Positions 15,762-22,958 of a stretch of 64,000 bases of DNA are shown piece after piece (position 1 is the first letter of the stretch; the number at the start of each line of letters is the position of its first letter). A model generated the notes under the pieces. That model saw nothing but the letters and a program-made list of their open reading frames with translations. It did no database searches and had not been told where the DNA came from. The stretch is from Klebsiella sp. BIGb0138 (GTDB taxonomy: Bacteria > Pseudomonadota > Gammaproteobacteria > Enterobacterales > Enterobacteriaceae). The stretch lies in assembly GCF_004342285.1 (NCBI RefSeq), contig NZ_SMCV01000005.1, forward strand, positions 186,001 to 250,000, read 5' to 3'. Both the position numbers and the translations under genes were made by a program.

Positions 15762-15938
15762 ATGGCAGTCACGAACAAAAAGCCGATTCTTGTTGATCAG
15801 CCGATTCTCGAAGGGTTACAGCGCCTCCGGGATGATGAATGCCGGCGTTCTACCGTTGGCGCAGCCCCAAGCATTCAGGAGCTGGCGCGTCACCTTTTGC
15901 GCCAGGGCATCCACCGGCATGAGGCGGGCAAGAAGTAA
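15762..15938 (+). CDS. Small basic protein heading the structural-like module
   Basis: A 58-residue protein from ATG 15762 to TAA at 15936-15938, too short for most gene callers but with a strong AGGAGG about eight bases upstream. It reads MAVTNKKPILVDQPILEGLQ, then a charged helix and SIQELARHLLRQGIHRHEAG. The second half resembles the helix pair of ribbon-helix-helix or CopG-like proteins, so it may be a small regulator or scaffold. The next gene follows 26 bases downstream on the same strand. Confidence 0.65.
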   Translation: MAVTNKKPILVDQPILEGLQRLRDDECRRSTVGAAPSIQELARHLLRQGIHRHEAGKK

Positions 15939-15964
15939 CGCTACCGTCCGAAAAGGAGAAACCA

Positions 15965-16741
15965 ATGCCGTTAATGAAATTACCCACATGGGCGCTAACA
16001 GCGTTCGGTACGAAAGGTAAGAAAAAACAGCCCCAACTATCTGAGGAAAACCCATCCATGTTCGATTTCTCGCATCTGTCAGGAAAAACCAAAACGAAAG
16101 GCGAGTCCGATAACGGGAATGCGCCACTGAAGCTGGACAGTGACGACACCCAGATCACCCGACCTAAGCAGCACAGTCGCGGCCACAATGTCGCGGTATC
16201 GACTGAAGCTAAGGATAACCCGGTTCTGGCGGTTCGTTTGCTGAAGGAGACCGAGCTTTCTTCGAAGAAAATTAAGCTGAAACTGGCATCGTCACCGGCG
16301 GCCCTTTCTGTCTTTACCATGAAATTTATGGAAGAGAACGATCCAACCTGGGAATTTCAGGACGATGAAGAGAAAGCCCACACGGCGCTGATGTTTTCGA
16401 CGCAGAATCGCGACGCAAATGGTTATATCGCTGCCAAAACCAGCGCTCTCAAGGCATTGAAGAAAATGGAAGAGCCTCTGACAGGGGATGAGGTCAAGGC
16501 ATTAGCCAGCATGGCATCGAAGATGCAAAATGATTACGACCCGATGTCGCCTGAAAATGTGAGAGCTCGCCGCAAGGCTGACGAAGAGTATCAGGAAGAA
16601 GTCGCCCAGGCGGCCGCACGCCGTAATGACCGTATCCGGGCATCTGGTGTGAGCTTGCCGGGAGATACTCGTCGCGTTAATGGCAAGATTGAAGGGCCGG
16701 TACGTGAAGCCGAACTCCTTAAATCACAGGTTCCTCTCTGA
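15965..16741 (+). CDS. Paralogous satellite protein A of the ejection-like module
   Basis: A 258-residue highly charged protein from ATG 15965 with AAGGAG upstream. Residues about 70-175 align with the next gene product (163 aa). Shared pattern elements are VSxEAKxNP, LSxFTxxxME, PxWEFxDxE, DxNGYxA and ALxxLxKxxEPxT. The two are therefore tandem paralogues, this one with a longer charged N-terminus and a C-terminal coiled-coil-like tail (ARRKADEEYQEEVAQAAARR). No enzymatic motif. Adjacency to a tape-measure/muramidase-like protein suggests small virion or ejection proteins, but no direct similarity to a known one was recognised. Confidence 0.7.
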   Translation: MPLMKLPTWALTAFGTKGKKKQPQLSEENPSMFDFSHLSGKTKTKGESDNGNAPLKLDSDDTQITRPKQHSRGHNVAVSTEAKDNPVLAVRLLKETELSSKKIKLKLASSPAALSVFTMKFMEENDPTWEFQDDEEKAHTALMFSTQNRDANGYIAAKTSALKALKKMEEPLTGDEVKALASMASKMQNDYDPMSPENVRARRKADEEYQEEVAQAAARRNDRIRASGVSLPGDTRRVNGKIEGPVREAELLKSQVPL

Positions 16742-16752
16742 GAGGTGCGGTG

Positions 16753-17244
16753 ATGAGCGTTATGAATTTTCAGCACCTCAATCCGCCGCAGCCCGATGCG
16801 CAGGCATATGGCTTTTCCGGGCGCCGTATGCAGCGCATGCATCGACTTCAGCAGTCTGTTGAAGACGAGCAACCCCCTGAACGTCGCCATTCTGATGCAC
16901 ATCTGATCGCGGTGAGCAAAGAGGCCAAACAAAACCCGATACAGGCACTTCATCTTATCGCTGAAGGGATACCACACCAGCGGGCCATCGCCTTACTGCA
17001 GGGCAGCGTTCGGCAGCTCAGTCGTTTTACCCGTCGGGCCATGGAGAAAGCCTATCCTGGCTGGGAGTTCCTTGATGCCGAAGACCAGAACATGGCGGCA
17101 TTCCAGCACAGCATGATTAACGGCGACACCAACGGCTATCGGGCTGGCTTTAACGCTGCTCTGTCGGCGCTGGAGAAGTTTGTAGAGCCAGTTACGTTTG
17201 ACGATATCGTGAATAGCGTTAATTCGCTGGTGGAGGAAGTATGA
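16753..17244 (+). CDS. Paralogous satellite protein B of the ejection-like module
   Basis: A 163-residue protein. ATG 16753 follows AGAGGTG by five bases; an in-frame GTG directly before it and an ATG at 16762 are alternatives. Its core (LIAVSKEAKQNPIQALHLIA, then RQLSRFTRRAMEKAYPGWEF and INGDTNGYRAGFNAALSALE) matches the central part of the preceding protein, indicating gene duplication followed by divergence. The last codons overlap the start of the large downstream gene (ATGA), so expression is coupled. The function is unknown; it is proposed to act with protein A and the 609-residue protein. Confidence 0.7.
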   Translation: MSVMNFQHLNPPQPDAQAYGFSGRRMQRMHRLQQSVEDEQPPERRHSDAHLIAVSKEAKQNPIQALHLIAEGIPHQRAIALLQGSVRQLSRFTRRAMEKAYPGWEFLDAEDQNMAAFQHSMINGDTNGYRAGFNAALSALEKFVEPVTFDDIVNSVNSLVEEV

Positions 17245-19070
17245 GTAATTCATTCGATTTTGAGCTGGTTGCTGATGACAGGGTCAGCGGGACCATTGAC
17301 GACATTAATGAGGCTATTCGAAATCTTGGACCGCATCTGGAGAAGACGCGGGAAAGCCTCAGGCTGGGCGGGGATGAGACTGCAGAAGATTTAGATGGTG
17401 TCGTTGACAGACTAGGAAAAATGTCACGAGGTGCGCGTGATAATGTTCAGTTTATCGGTGACATCATTCCTCCGTTGAAAATTGTAGGTGAACTGGCTGG
17501 TAAGGTGGCTGGGTTCGGAGCTGCTGGCGTCGTAGGGTTCGGTGTCCAAAAGATTGCTGACGGTTTTCGGGATGCGGCAAAAGGGGCATATGACCTCGAA
17601 ACGCACGCCAAAAATACCGCCATGAGCGTTCAGGAATTTTCGCGGCTGGCCGGTGCCATGCGTATTTTAGGGGCGGACAGCGAAAGCGCAACTGCTTCAA
17701 TAGATAGTTTCTTTAAGGGGCTCAATGAAGCAGCCAGCGCGAAAAATCCGGGGTTTATGAATGCTATGTCGCAAATTGGTGCGCAGATCGAGAAGAATAA
17801 AGATGGTTCGGTGAACACCTTAAAAACACTGGAGTCGATTGCGAAAATTTTCCCAACCCTACGGCCTGATCAACAAAAATCCGCTGCCGATGGGTTGGGT
17901 ATGACGCCTGAATTGCTGACACTGATGCGTGAAGGTGTGGAATACAAAAAATATCTGGCGAAGGCAGATAAATTTGGTCTGACAGTGGATCCTGAATTTA
18001 ATGCGGAAATGTCAGAAGCCAATCGCCAGATGAATGAACTTTATGCTCGTGTTGCTGGTTTTAAAACGGTTGCAGGGAATGAAACAATTAAGTTATTTCG
18101 ACACGATCCCGCTATTGATAAATCTCTCAATGACGCCCAAAAATATGACGGGAAGGTCTTTTATCATGGCGATCGTGATAAAGATATTCGTTGGAAAGCA
18201 TTAAGGGATGATGAGTTTAAAGCCAGTCTGTCAGCTTCTGAAAGGCTCAACTTTACACTTAACAGACCCGACCCCGAGGTGGAGAAAAAGCTTAATGCCC
18301 GATACGGCGCAATGTGGCAGGCATATCGGTTGCAGGATGATTTATCTGCCATTTCCAAAATATCCGGCAATGACAAAGTCCCTTATAACGATGGCCATAA
18401 TGCCTCTAACACTCTGGGATTTCGGAATCACAATCCTGGCAACTTGAGAGATGCCTCAAACACAACAGGGAAGAACGGCGGTTTCTCGACGTTCGCCAGT
18501 GATCATGATGGCCTTGCAGCAATGGCGCGCCAACTGATGTTATACGGTGACCGCGGAAATAATACCCCAAGGGGCTTTCTTCATACGTATGCCCCGAGTT
18601 CTGAAAACAATACCCGGGCTTATATCGATGATGTGACTTCCAGAACTGGTTTTGGTGCAGGCCAGCGTCTTGACCTCCATAACCCTGAAGTCCTTAAGAC
18701 GTTGATGGCCGCAATGATCAGGCATGAGCAGGGCTCTCAACCCTATACGGAGGAACAACTCAAAAACGCGATAAGAATGGCCATAACGGATGACCGGTGG
18801 TCTGGAAAGCGCAGCCCGGAGCTACTCTCTCAGCAGCGGAACAATATCAACGCGATGCCGACTGGTGGCTATCGCCCGGAATCAATACTGGCGCCAAAGA
18901 AAAGCAATAGTGACTCGAATGCCGTCACCGATAACCTGGCCCGCTCCCTCAAGGATGCTTTCACAGAACAACCGTTAAGACTGGAGATCGTTATGACTAA
19001 CGATAAAGGCGAGCGAAAAACTTACAACGTTGAGAACAACGGGAAAATAATTACGCCCATGAACTATTGA
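17241..19070 (+). CDS. Tape-measure-like protein with C-terminal muramidase/P5-like domain
   Basis: A 609-residue protein with GGAGG upstream. Residues about 80-110 are glycine-rich and hydrophobic (GKVAGFGAAGVVGFG). Residues 128-260 (MSVQEFSRLAGAMRILG and following; DGLGMTPELLTLMREGVEYK) match a helical segment recurrent in phage tail-length tape-measure proteins. From 393 the motif GFRNHNPGNLR, followed by GGFSTFASDHDGLAAMARQL and HTYAPSSENNTRAYI, is the conserved core of a virion-associated muramidase/P5-like domain. In phages such proteins are ejected to open peptidoglycan during DNA entry. A satellite without its own capsid carrying one is unusual; it could modify helper particles. Domain calls come from motif memory. 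Confidence 0.7.
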   Translation: MSNSFDFELVADDRVSGTIDDINEAIRNLGPHLEKTRESLRLGGDETAEDLDGVVDRLGKMSRGARDNVQFIGDIIPPLKIVGELAGKVAGFGAAGVVGFGVQKIADGFRDAAKGAYDLETHAKNTAMSVQEFSRLAGAMRILGADSESATASIDSFFKGLNEAASAKNPGFMNAMSQIGAQIEKNKDGSVNTLKTLESIAKIFPTLRPDQQKSAADGLGMTPELLTLMREGVEYKKYLAKADKFGLTVDPEFNAEMSEANRQMNELYARVAGFKTVAGNETIKLFRHDPAIDKSLNDAQKYDGKVFYHGDRDKDIRWKALRDDEFKASLSASERLNFTLNRPDPEVEKKLNARYGAMWQAYRLQDDLSAISKISGNDKVPYNDGHNASNTLGFRNHNPGNLRDASNTTGKNGGFSTFASDHDGLAAMARQLMLYGDRGNNTPRGFLHTYAPSSENNTRAYIDDVTSRTGFGAGQRLDLHNPEVLKTLMAAMIRHEQGSQPYTEEQLKNAIRMAITDDRWSGKRSPELLSQQRNNINAMPTGGYRPESILAPKKSNSDSNAVTDNLARSLKDAFTEQPLRLEIVMTNDKGERKTYNVENNGKIITPMNY

Positions 19071-19087
19071 TGCGGCCTTCCGCCGTC

Positions 19088-19127
19088 GCCTTACAAAAAT
19101 GGGTCCTTCCTGAGACTTTTGTAAGGC
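19088..19127 (+). terminator. 11-bp perfect inverted repeat after the tape-measure-like gene
   Basis: GCCTTACAAAA is exactly complementary to TTTTGTAAGGC 18 bases later. The hairpin stands 17 bases after the stop codon, as a terminator would, though the run of T is inside the stem. It may alternatively belong to a packaging site. Confidence 0.5.
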
Positions 19128-19177
19128 ACGGGCATTGCGCGCCGCGGTGTTTTTGTAGCTATGGGTTTTCAATTTGA

Positions 19178-19382
19178 TTGACACTTTACACTTGACACTT
19201 TTTTGTTGTCAGGTTGTTAAGTCCCAGAAACGGCGCGTGATGCAGGGGAATTGGTGAGGATTTTGGTTGACAGTTTGATTGACACTTTCAGCCCGAAAAG
19301 TGTCAAGTTGACAGAAAAAAGTGTCAAGCGGTAGATCCCTTGACGTTTGATTGACAGTTTTCCGCCGGCGGGTTGACACACT
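19178..19382. repeat. Array of TTGACA(C/G)TTT repeats in both orientations
   Basis: Copies are at 19178-19187, 19192-19201, 19267-19276, 19279-19288, 19297-19306 (minus), 19318-19327 (minus) and 19351-19360. Shorter variants are at 19308-19314, 19340-19348 and 19373-19382. Three carry the longer form TTTGATTGACA. The array ends about 35 bases before a gene for a Nu1-like DNA-binding protein, so it may be its binding site: a packaging (pac/cos) or regulatory region. Confidence 0.7.
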
Positions 19383-19416
19383 GGCCAGCCGGCGACAATG
19401 AGGCAGGAGAAAAATT

Positions 19417-20004
19417 ATGTCACTAATGAGCGTCAGCCAGTACGCAAAACATGCCGGAATGAGCCGGCAGGCGCTGTATAACTGGGAGAGCCATGAAGGA
19501 TTTCCGGCGCGGGTTGACGGGAAGATTGACCAGGAGGTCTGCGATGCCTATCTGGCCCGATACCGCAGCGCCAGTGACCCGCGCACGAAGAATGCCAGGG
19601 GAAAAACCAAATCTGCTCCAGCCGGTCAGGCGCAGGGGAGTGCGCTGGTGGAAATGAGTGTTGCGGAGATTAAGCGCATCATGGCGTCAGGTGCCGGTAA
19701 GGTGTCCGGGATGGACCCGGACGAACGTGCCCAACTGGCTGCAAAGGCTGTGGAGCTGTTTTTAAGCGAAGGGCCTTATAACCCTCCTGTGACGTTCGGC
19801 GGCTACCGGCTGTCGATTGTTGAAACGCCAGATGTTGAAATCGGGCAGATCATCGCGGGCGGCGCGTTCGGTCTGTCTGCATATGATGTGATTTACGAGT
19901 GCCGGGATTACACCCTGACCCTCATGAGCGATGAAACCGAAGAAACAGCCATGCGGAGAGTGATCCCTTCGTTGCTGTATGCCCTGGCCGACGATACCGA
20001 CTAA
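19417..20004 (+). CDS. Nu1-like/terminase small subunit-like DNA-binding protein
   Basis: A 195-residue protein with AGGAG upstream of ATG 19417. Residues 4-45 (SVSQYAKHAGMSRQALYNWE, then GFPARVDGKIDQEVCDAYL) form a winged-helix of the Nu1/terminase small subunit or excisionase type. The middle is a linker rich in Lys/Ala/Gly, and the C-terminal domain (FGGYRLSIVETPDVEIGQII, EETAMRRVIPSLLYALADD) is unknown to me. In PICIs a small-terminase homologue or Rpp protein redirects helper packaging to satellite DNA. The TTGACA array directly upstream fits a recognition site. It could also be a simple regulator. Confidence 0.65.
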   Translation: MSLMSVSQYAKHAGMSRQALYNWESHEGFPARVDGKIDQEVCDAYLARYRSASDPRTKNARGKTKSAPAGQAQGSALVEMSVAEIKRIMASGAGKVSGMDPDERAQLAAKAVELFLSEGPYNPPVTFGGYRLSIVETPDVEIGQIIAGGAFGLSAYDVIYECRDYTLTLMSDETEETAMRRVIPSLLYALADDTD

Positions 20005-20033
20005 AGCAAAGTGTGCCAGCGGGCTCCTGTTAT

Positions 20034-20055
20034 TCCAGCCCTTCGGGGCTGGCTT
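20034..20055 (+). terminator. Terminator after the Nu1-like gene
   Basis: CCAGCCC-ttc-GGGGCTGG (stem AGCC/GGCT with tetraloop-like TTCG) is followed by CTTTTTATATC. This is a canonical intrinsic terminator 30 bases after the stop at 20004. Confidence 0.8.
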
Positions 20056-20111
20056 TTTATATCGTTGCCCAGGGCATAGCCGGTGAGCCTGTAGAGCAAG
20101 AGGATAAGACT

Positions 20112-20300
20112 ATGTTAAAACAGAAGAAAATCGAGGTGGTAATTGAAGAGCTGGCCCGCCTACAGGGGCATGAGCTGAATGCCGCCGATATGCTGGAGTT
20201 ACGTTGCAGGGTTGCGTGTACGCTCGCAGCGAAGGAGCGGCACCGCAGGCGAATGACTGCTCCCGAATATCACTGGTGTAAGCCAGCACCTCGCCGATAA
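20112..20300 (+). CDS. Small basic protein, function unknown
   Basis: A 62-residue protein starting at ATG 20112 behind AGAGGAT. The sequence MLKQKKIEVVIEELARLQGH, then LELRCRVACTLAAKERHRRR, gives one acidic/basic helix and a strongly basic tail that could contact nucleic acid. It follows the Nu1-like gene by about 107 bases on the same strand. The gap contains a hairpin-like CCAGCCCTTCGGGGCTGG near 20034-20051, so it may be transcribed separately. Small proteins at this position are common in satellites, but none is identified here. Confidence 0.55.
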   Translation: MLKQKKIEVVIEELARLQGHELNAADMLELRCRVACTLAAKERHRRRMTAPEYHWCKPAPRR

Positions 20301-20597
20301 CCTCTTGTTCATTGAACCGCTAAAACTTTATTAACGTGTCATATACTGAAAAATCTACCAGCGCCATAAGGTTGAATTCACTAAAAGCATGACGGCCAAA
20401 GTGACGGTCTCGGATAAATCAAAGAGTTACAGCGAGTACAGACTGAATTTCTCCTGCTTAGTACCTGAGTGGCCACGGCGCTGTCAGTGAAGAAACAGAA
20501 AAGCCCCGAATTAACTCTGAGACATTCCAGTGACTAAAACCGAAACCACCCAGGTAAGTTTCTATCTTATAAAATGTTGTCTAAAAGTGATAAACAA
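20301..20597. other. Non-coding gap before the DUF3892 gene
   Basis: About 300 bases without an acceptable gene. A 33-codon plus-strand frame from ATG 20389 has no ribosome-binding site. I see only scattered AT-rich DNA and no convincing repeat. Confidence 0.45.
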
Positions 20598-20885
20598 TTA
20601 GCAGTTTGGCAGGGAGAGTAAATTGTCACTCCACTTGCCATCGGCGTAAGTCCTAATGTATTTAGCCCCGCCATTCCCCGGGTCTACAACACCTACATAC
20701 GCAACATTACCCGCCGAATCTTGGACATAGAAAGTATGTTCTTTATTTTCAATCGCACGAACAACCTGAGCGACAGTCCATTTTGAACCAGCTGGTTGAA
20801 ACTGGTCGCTACCTACATGAGTAATATGTTGGTGAGATTTCACTGTTCCTGACAAGGTAATGCACTTAATTCTTACATTTGCCAT
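20598..20885 (-). CDS. DUF3892 domain protein
   Basis: A 95-residue protein beginning MANVRIKCITLSGTVKSHQH with GAGGAT upstream of the ATG at 20885; a start five codons earlier is less likely. The order I-x-x-I, HITHVGSDQF, a helix WTVAQVVRAIENKEHTFYV, then VGVVDPGNGGAKYIRTYADG and a C-terminal Leu/Pro motif is that of DUF3892, a small single-domain family found alone on islands and plasmids. Its function is unknown. It is isolated on the minus strand next to the attR-side cargo and has its own AT-rich promoter region. Confidence 0.75.
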   Translation of the reverse strand: MANVRIKCITLSGTVKSHQHITHVGSDQFQPAGSKWTVAQVVRAIENKEHTFYVQDSAGNVAYVGVVDPGNGGAKYIRTYADGKWSDNLLSLPNC

Positions 20886-21286
20886 GTAAACGATCCTCAT
20901 TTTTTATAGAACTGAGTTGGAAGGCTGTGCGCGCGATTACGCAAAAACAAGTGTAAGATATCATTTCAAAAAGTGCGTGTATGTTTTTTGATTTTATCCT
21001 TTATTTACATTTTTTTGGGGATTGCTCTCAGAACCTGTTGTCATGGTTAGTGAATTGAATCTGATAATGAAAATTTCGGTCGGGTGTTATCACCGCTACC
21101 GGTATTGTGCATACCGTGACACGCTCCATCAGCCTGCCAGCATCCAAGATTTCTAACGCTCTCCACCACGATCCGTGATTCGCGTCTCACTACCTATCAA
21201 AATCAGTAAATCGGAGGCTGCTATCATTGATAAATAAGTTTTTAACCATATTTATTAGAAGGTATTTAACTCAAAGGATCATTTGA
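20886..21286. promoter_or_regulatory. Divergent promoter region of the attR-side cargo genes
   Basis: About 400 bases between the DUF3892 gene (minus) and the 228-residue gene (plus). The part near 20960-21020 is very AT-rich and must contain promoters. A stretch at 21070-21180 reads protein-like in one frame (VITATGIVHTVTRS) but lacks a start and may be a gene relic. CAAAGGATC precedes the next ATG. Confidence 0.4.
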
Positions 21287-21973
21287 ATGGCCGGACAATT
21301 AGACGAAGCAGCAAAACAGATTTTGGGTACCTTACTGGCAGATTTTACAGATCGAGGGTTAACTGCGCAGGACTTAAAAAAAGGTTATGAAGGCCCGAAT
21401 ATCAATGCGCTAGCGACTGCAGTATGCAACGTCGCTGATTTTACATCTGTAGATTTTGAAGTTGCCTTTGGTGATCTCGAAAAAGGTAAGCTAATCAGAA
21501 CCGGGCCAATGAAAATGTTTGATAATGATCACAATAGTTCTGTGGTCATTATTGGCTCTTATAGTCTACGTGATTTTGTTTATTTGACGGAAGCTGGATA
21601 CAAGGAGTCCAGAAAGGTACCAAATCGCCCGGAACGTGTTCAGCGTATAGTCAATAATCTGACCATCACCGGCGGTAATTTCAGCAATACGCAACTAGGA
21701 CAGGGGGAAGTCGTTTCTCAGACTCAAAACATCACGAGCAATTCCGATTCTGAAATAGTTTCAAAGCTGATTTCTATCCTTGAAGAACAGGGGCAGCCGG
21801 TTAATGCTACACAACGTACTGACATCGCTGCTGCAGTAGCTGCAGCGAATGAAGGTGATGGTAAGGAGGCGAAATCTTTGCTGGCTAAAGTCTGTGGGCC
21901 GGTTTGGGAATCGGTACAGCCGGTTATGTGGCCGATAGTGGGTGAGTTGGTCAAGAAAAGCCTTGGGCTTTGA
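21287..21973 (+). CDS. Unknown cargo protein with winged-helix-like N-terminus and hydrophobic tail
   Basis: A 228-residue protein, not recognised by name. Residues 1-115 look like a winged-helix or small sensor domain (ILGTLLADFTDRGLTAQDLK; SYSLRDFVYLTEAGYKES). A spacer INNLTITGG-like segment (VNNLTITGGNFSNTQLGQGE) leads to a helical C-terminus that ends VQPVMWPIVGELVKKSLGL. The same order of Asn/Gly-rich linker and amphipathic tail is frequent in abortive-infection-type effectors, where the tail is thought to act on membranes. It sits alone beside attR, the usual cargo slot. Defence function is inference only. Confidence 0.6.
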   Translation: MAGQLDEAAKQILGTLLADFTDRGLTAQDLKKGYEGPNINALATAVCNVADFTSVDFEVAFGDLEKGKLIRTGPMKMFDNDHNSSVVIIGSYSLRDFVYLTEAGYKESRKVPNRPERVQRIVNNLTITGGNFSNTQLGQGEVVSQTQNITSNSDSEIVSKLISILEEQGQPVNATQRTDIAAAVAAANEGDGKEAKSLLAKVCGPVWESVQPVMWPIVGELVKKSLGL

Positions 21974-22106
21974 TATCGATAATATTCTTCATGGGCCGCG
22001 CTTGCGGCCTTTTTCATACCTGCTGTACGAGCAGTAATCCTGCTAAGCGAAAAACAACCTTTCCGTATAAATTGACCAAGCGATTTATACCCGGCCTTAC
22101 CCCCTG

Positions 22107-22129
22107 ATGGCACCCCCACGGGACCCCCA
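22107..22129 (+). repeat. int arm: Putative integrase arm-type site, right copy
   Basis: Matches 5327-5349 at 22 of 23 positions, in the same orientation, about 47 bases inside attR. The pair is most simply explained as binding sites for the integrase N-terminal domain. Confidence 0.65.
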
Positions 22130-22141
22130 AGGAAAGCATAA

Positions 22142-22165
22142 GGGCCGGAAATTTCTCTCCAGCCC
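22142..22165 (-). terminator. Element-supplied hairpin downstream of ileX
   Basis: Read on the minus strand, GGGCTGGA pairs with TCCGGCCC (one G-U) about ten bases after the tRNA CCA end. The following TTATGCTTTCC is only moderately U-rich. It replaces the original terminator that integration moved to 5123-5149. Confidence 0.55.
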
Positions 22166-22175
22166 TTGCTGTATC

Positions 22176-22251
22176 TGGTGGCCCCTGCTGGACTTGAACC
22201 AGCGACCAAGCGATTATGAGTCGCCTGCTCTAACCACTGAGCTAAGGGGCC
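22176..22251 (-). tRNA. ileX: tRNA-Ile (CAU anticodon), ileX; island attachment site
   Basis: A 76-nt tRNA including the encoded CCA: 5' GGCCCCUUAGC, D-arm AGCUCAGUGGUUAGAGC, anticodon loop CUCAUAA, T-loop GGUUCAAGUCC, acceptor pairing GGCCCC/GGGGCC. The CAU anticodon in this body is the minor isoleucine tRNA of enterobacteria, in which C34 is changed to lysidine by TilS so that it reads AUA, not Met. The gene is complete because the element carries the same 45-base 3' half. It is immediately upstream of mug on the opposite strand, as in E. coli. Confidence 0.93.
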
Positions 22252-22375
22252 GTGGCGAGGGATTATAAAGTAACTGGCAGATGCAATCCAGCGTAAAACG
22301 CACGGCTGCTGTTTTTATAAACAATGCATTTTCAATCCTTTATAATCAGCATTTAGGTATTGAGCTGGGGGAAAG

Positions 22376-22882
22376 ATGATTAACGATATTCTGGCGCCGG
22401 ACCTGCGGGTGGTCTTCTGCGGCATCAATCCGGGGAAGTCCTCTGCCCATACCGGTTTTCACTTCGCGCATCCGGGAAATCGCTTCTGGAAGGTGATTTA
22501 TCAGGCCGGATTTACCGACCGCCTGCTGAAGCCGGAAGAGGAGCTGCAGCTGCTCGATACGCGCTGCGGGATTACCATGCTGGTGGAGCGCCCGACGGTG
22601 CAGGCCAGCGAGGTGGCGCTGCAGGAGCTACGCAGCGGAGGGCGTGAGCTGGTGCTGAAAATCGAACAGTATCAGCCGCGGGCGCTGGCGATCCTCGGTA
22701 AGCAGGCCTTTGAGAAAGCGTTTCAGGTCCGCAGCGCGCGCTGGGGTAAGCAGCAGGTGACCATCGGCGATACGGAGGTGTGGGTGCTGCCTAATCCCAG
22801 CGGGCTGAACCGGGCGACGCTGGATAAACTGGTGGAGGCGTATCGTGAACTGGATGATGCGCTGGCATCGCGAGGACGGTAG
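22376..22882 (+). CDS. mug: G/U mismatch-specific DNA glycosylase
   Basis: A 168-residue enzyme that removes uracil and ethenocytosine from mismatches with guanine in DNA base-excision repair. The active-site motif [23 protein letters not shown], of which only INPGKSSA and HPGNRFW need be noted, and the C-terminal LPNPSGLNR loop are present. The length equals that of E. coli Mug. The ATG at 22376 has GGGGGAAAG upstream. It is convergent with rpoD and shares the terminator at 22915-22940. Confidence 0.96.
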   Translation: MINDILAPDLRVVFCGINPGKSSAHTGFHFAHPGNRFWKVIYQAGFTDRLLKPEEELQLLDTRCGITMLVERPTVQASEVALQELRSGGRELVLKIEQYQPRALAILGKQAFEKAFQVRSARWGKQQVTIGDTEVWVLPNPSGLNRATLDKLVEAYRELDDALASRGR

Positions 22883-22914
22883 GGCGCTGTTGCGGCTGGC
22901 GGTGAATTCAGAGC

Positions 22915-22940
22915 AAAAAAAAGCTCCCCGCAGGGAGCTT
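22915..22940 (-). terminator. rpoD operon terminator
   Basis: AAGCTCCC-cgca-GGGAGCTT followed on the minus strand by eight T is a strong intrinsic terminator 19 bases after the rpoD stop. On the plus strand it may also end the mug transcript. Confidence 0.9.
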
Positions 22941-22958
22941 GTTTGTTTCCGGCGACGA

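Larger units (their letters stand above)
19071..19416. other. Non-coding region with hairpin and TTGACA-repeat array
   Basis: No gene is present. It opens with an exact 11-bp inverted repeat (GCCTTACAAAA at 19088-19098 and TTTTGTAAGGC at 19117-19127, 18-base loop), probably the terminator of the module. From 19178 it holds the repeat array listed separately, ending in an inverted repeat CGCCGG...CCGGCG just before the Nu1-like gene. Confidence 0.7.
5175..22220. mobile_element. P4/PICI-like phage satellite integrated in tRNA-Ile(CAU) ileX
   Basis: A 17.0-kb element lies between exact 45-bp direct repeats (5175-5219 and 22176-22220) that correspond to the tRNA 3' half from the anticodon loop through CCA. 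The integrase gene sits next to attL. The content is typical of phage satellites: an AlpA-type regulator, a small early operon with Icd-like and DUF4222 proteins, an SF3 helicase/replication protein with an iteron origin behind it, cargo genes, and a Nu1-like DNA-binding protein. No capsid, portal, large terminase or lysis gene was found, nor P4 sid, psu or delta. It is therefore not P4 itself; it could be called a PICI-like or P4-like hybrid. Base composition is clearly lower in GC than the flanks, especially at 11.6-15.7 kb. Confidence 0.9.

Noticed and set aside
20389..20490. 33-codon frame after the small basic gene
   Set aside because: No ribosome-binding site and no recognised family.
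21070..21180. Protein-like stretch VITATGIVHTVTRS upstream of the 228-aa gene
   Set aside because: About 33 codons without a start and no recognised parent; could be chance.
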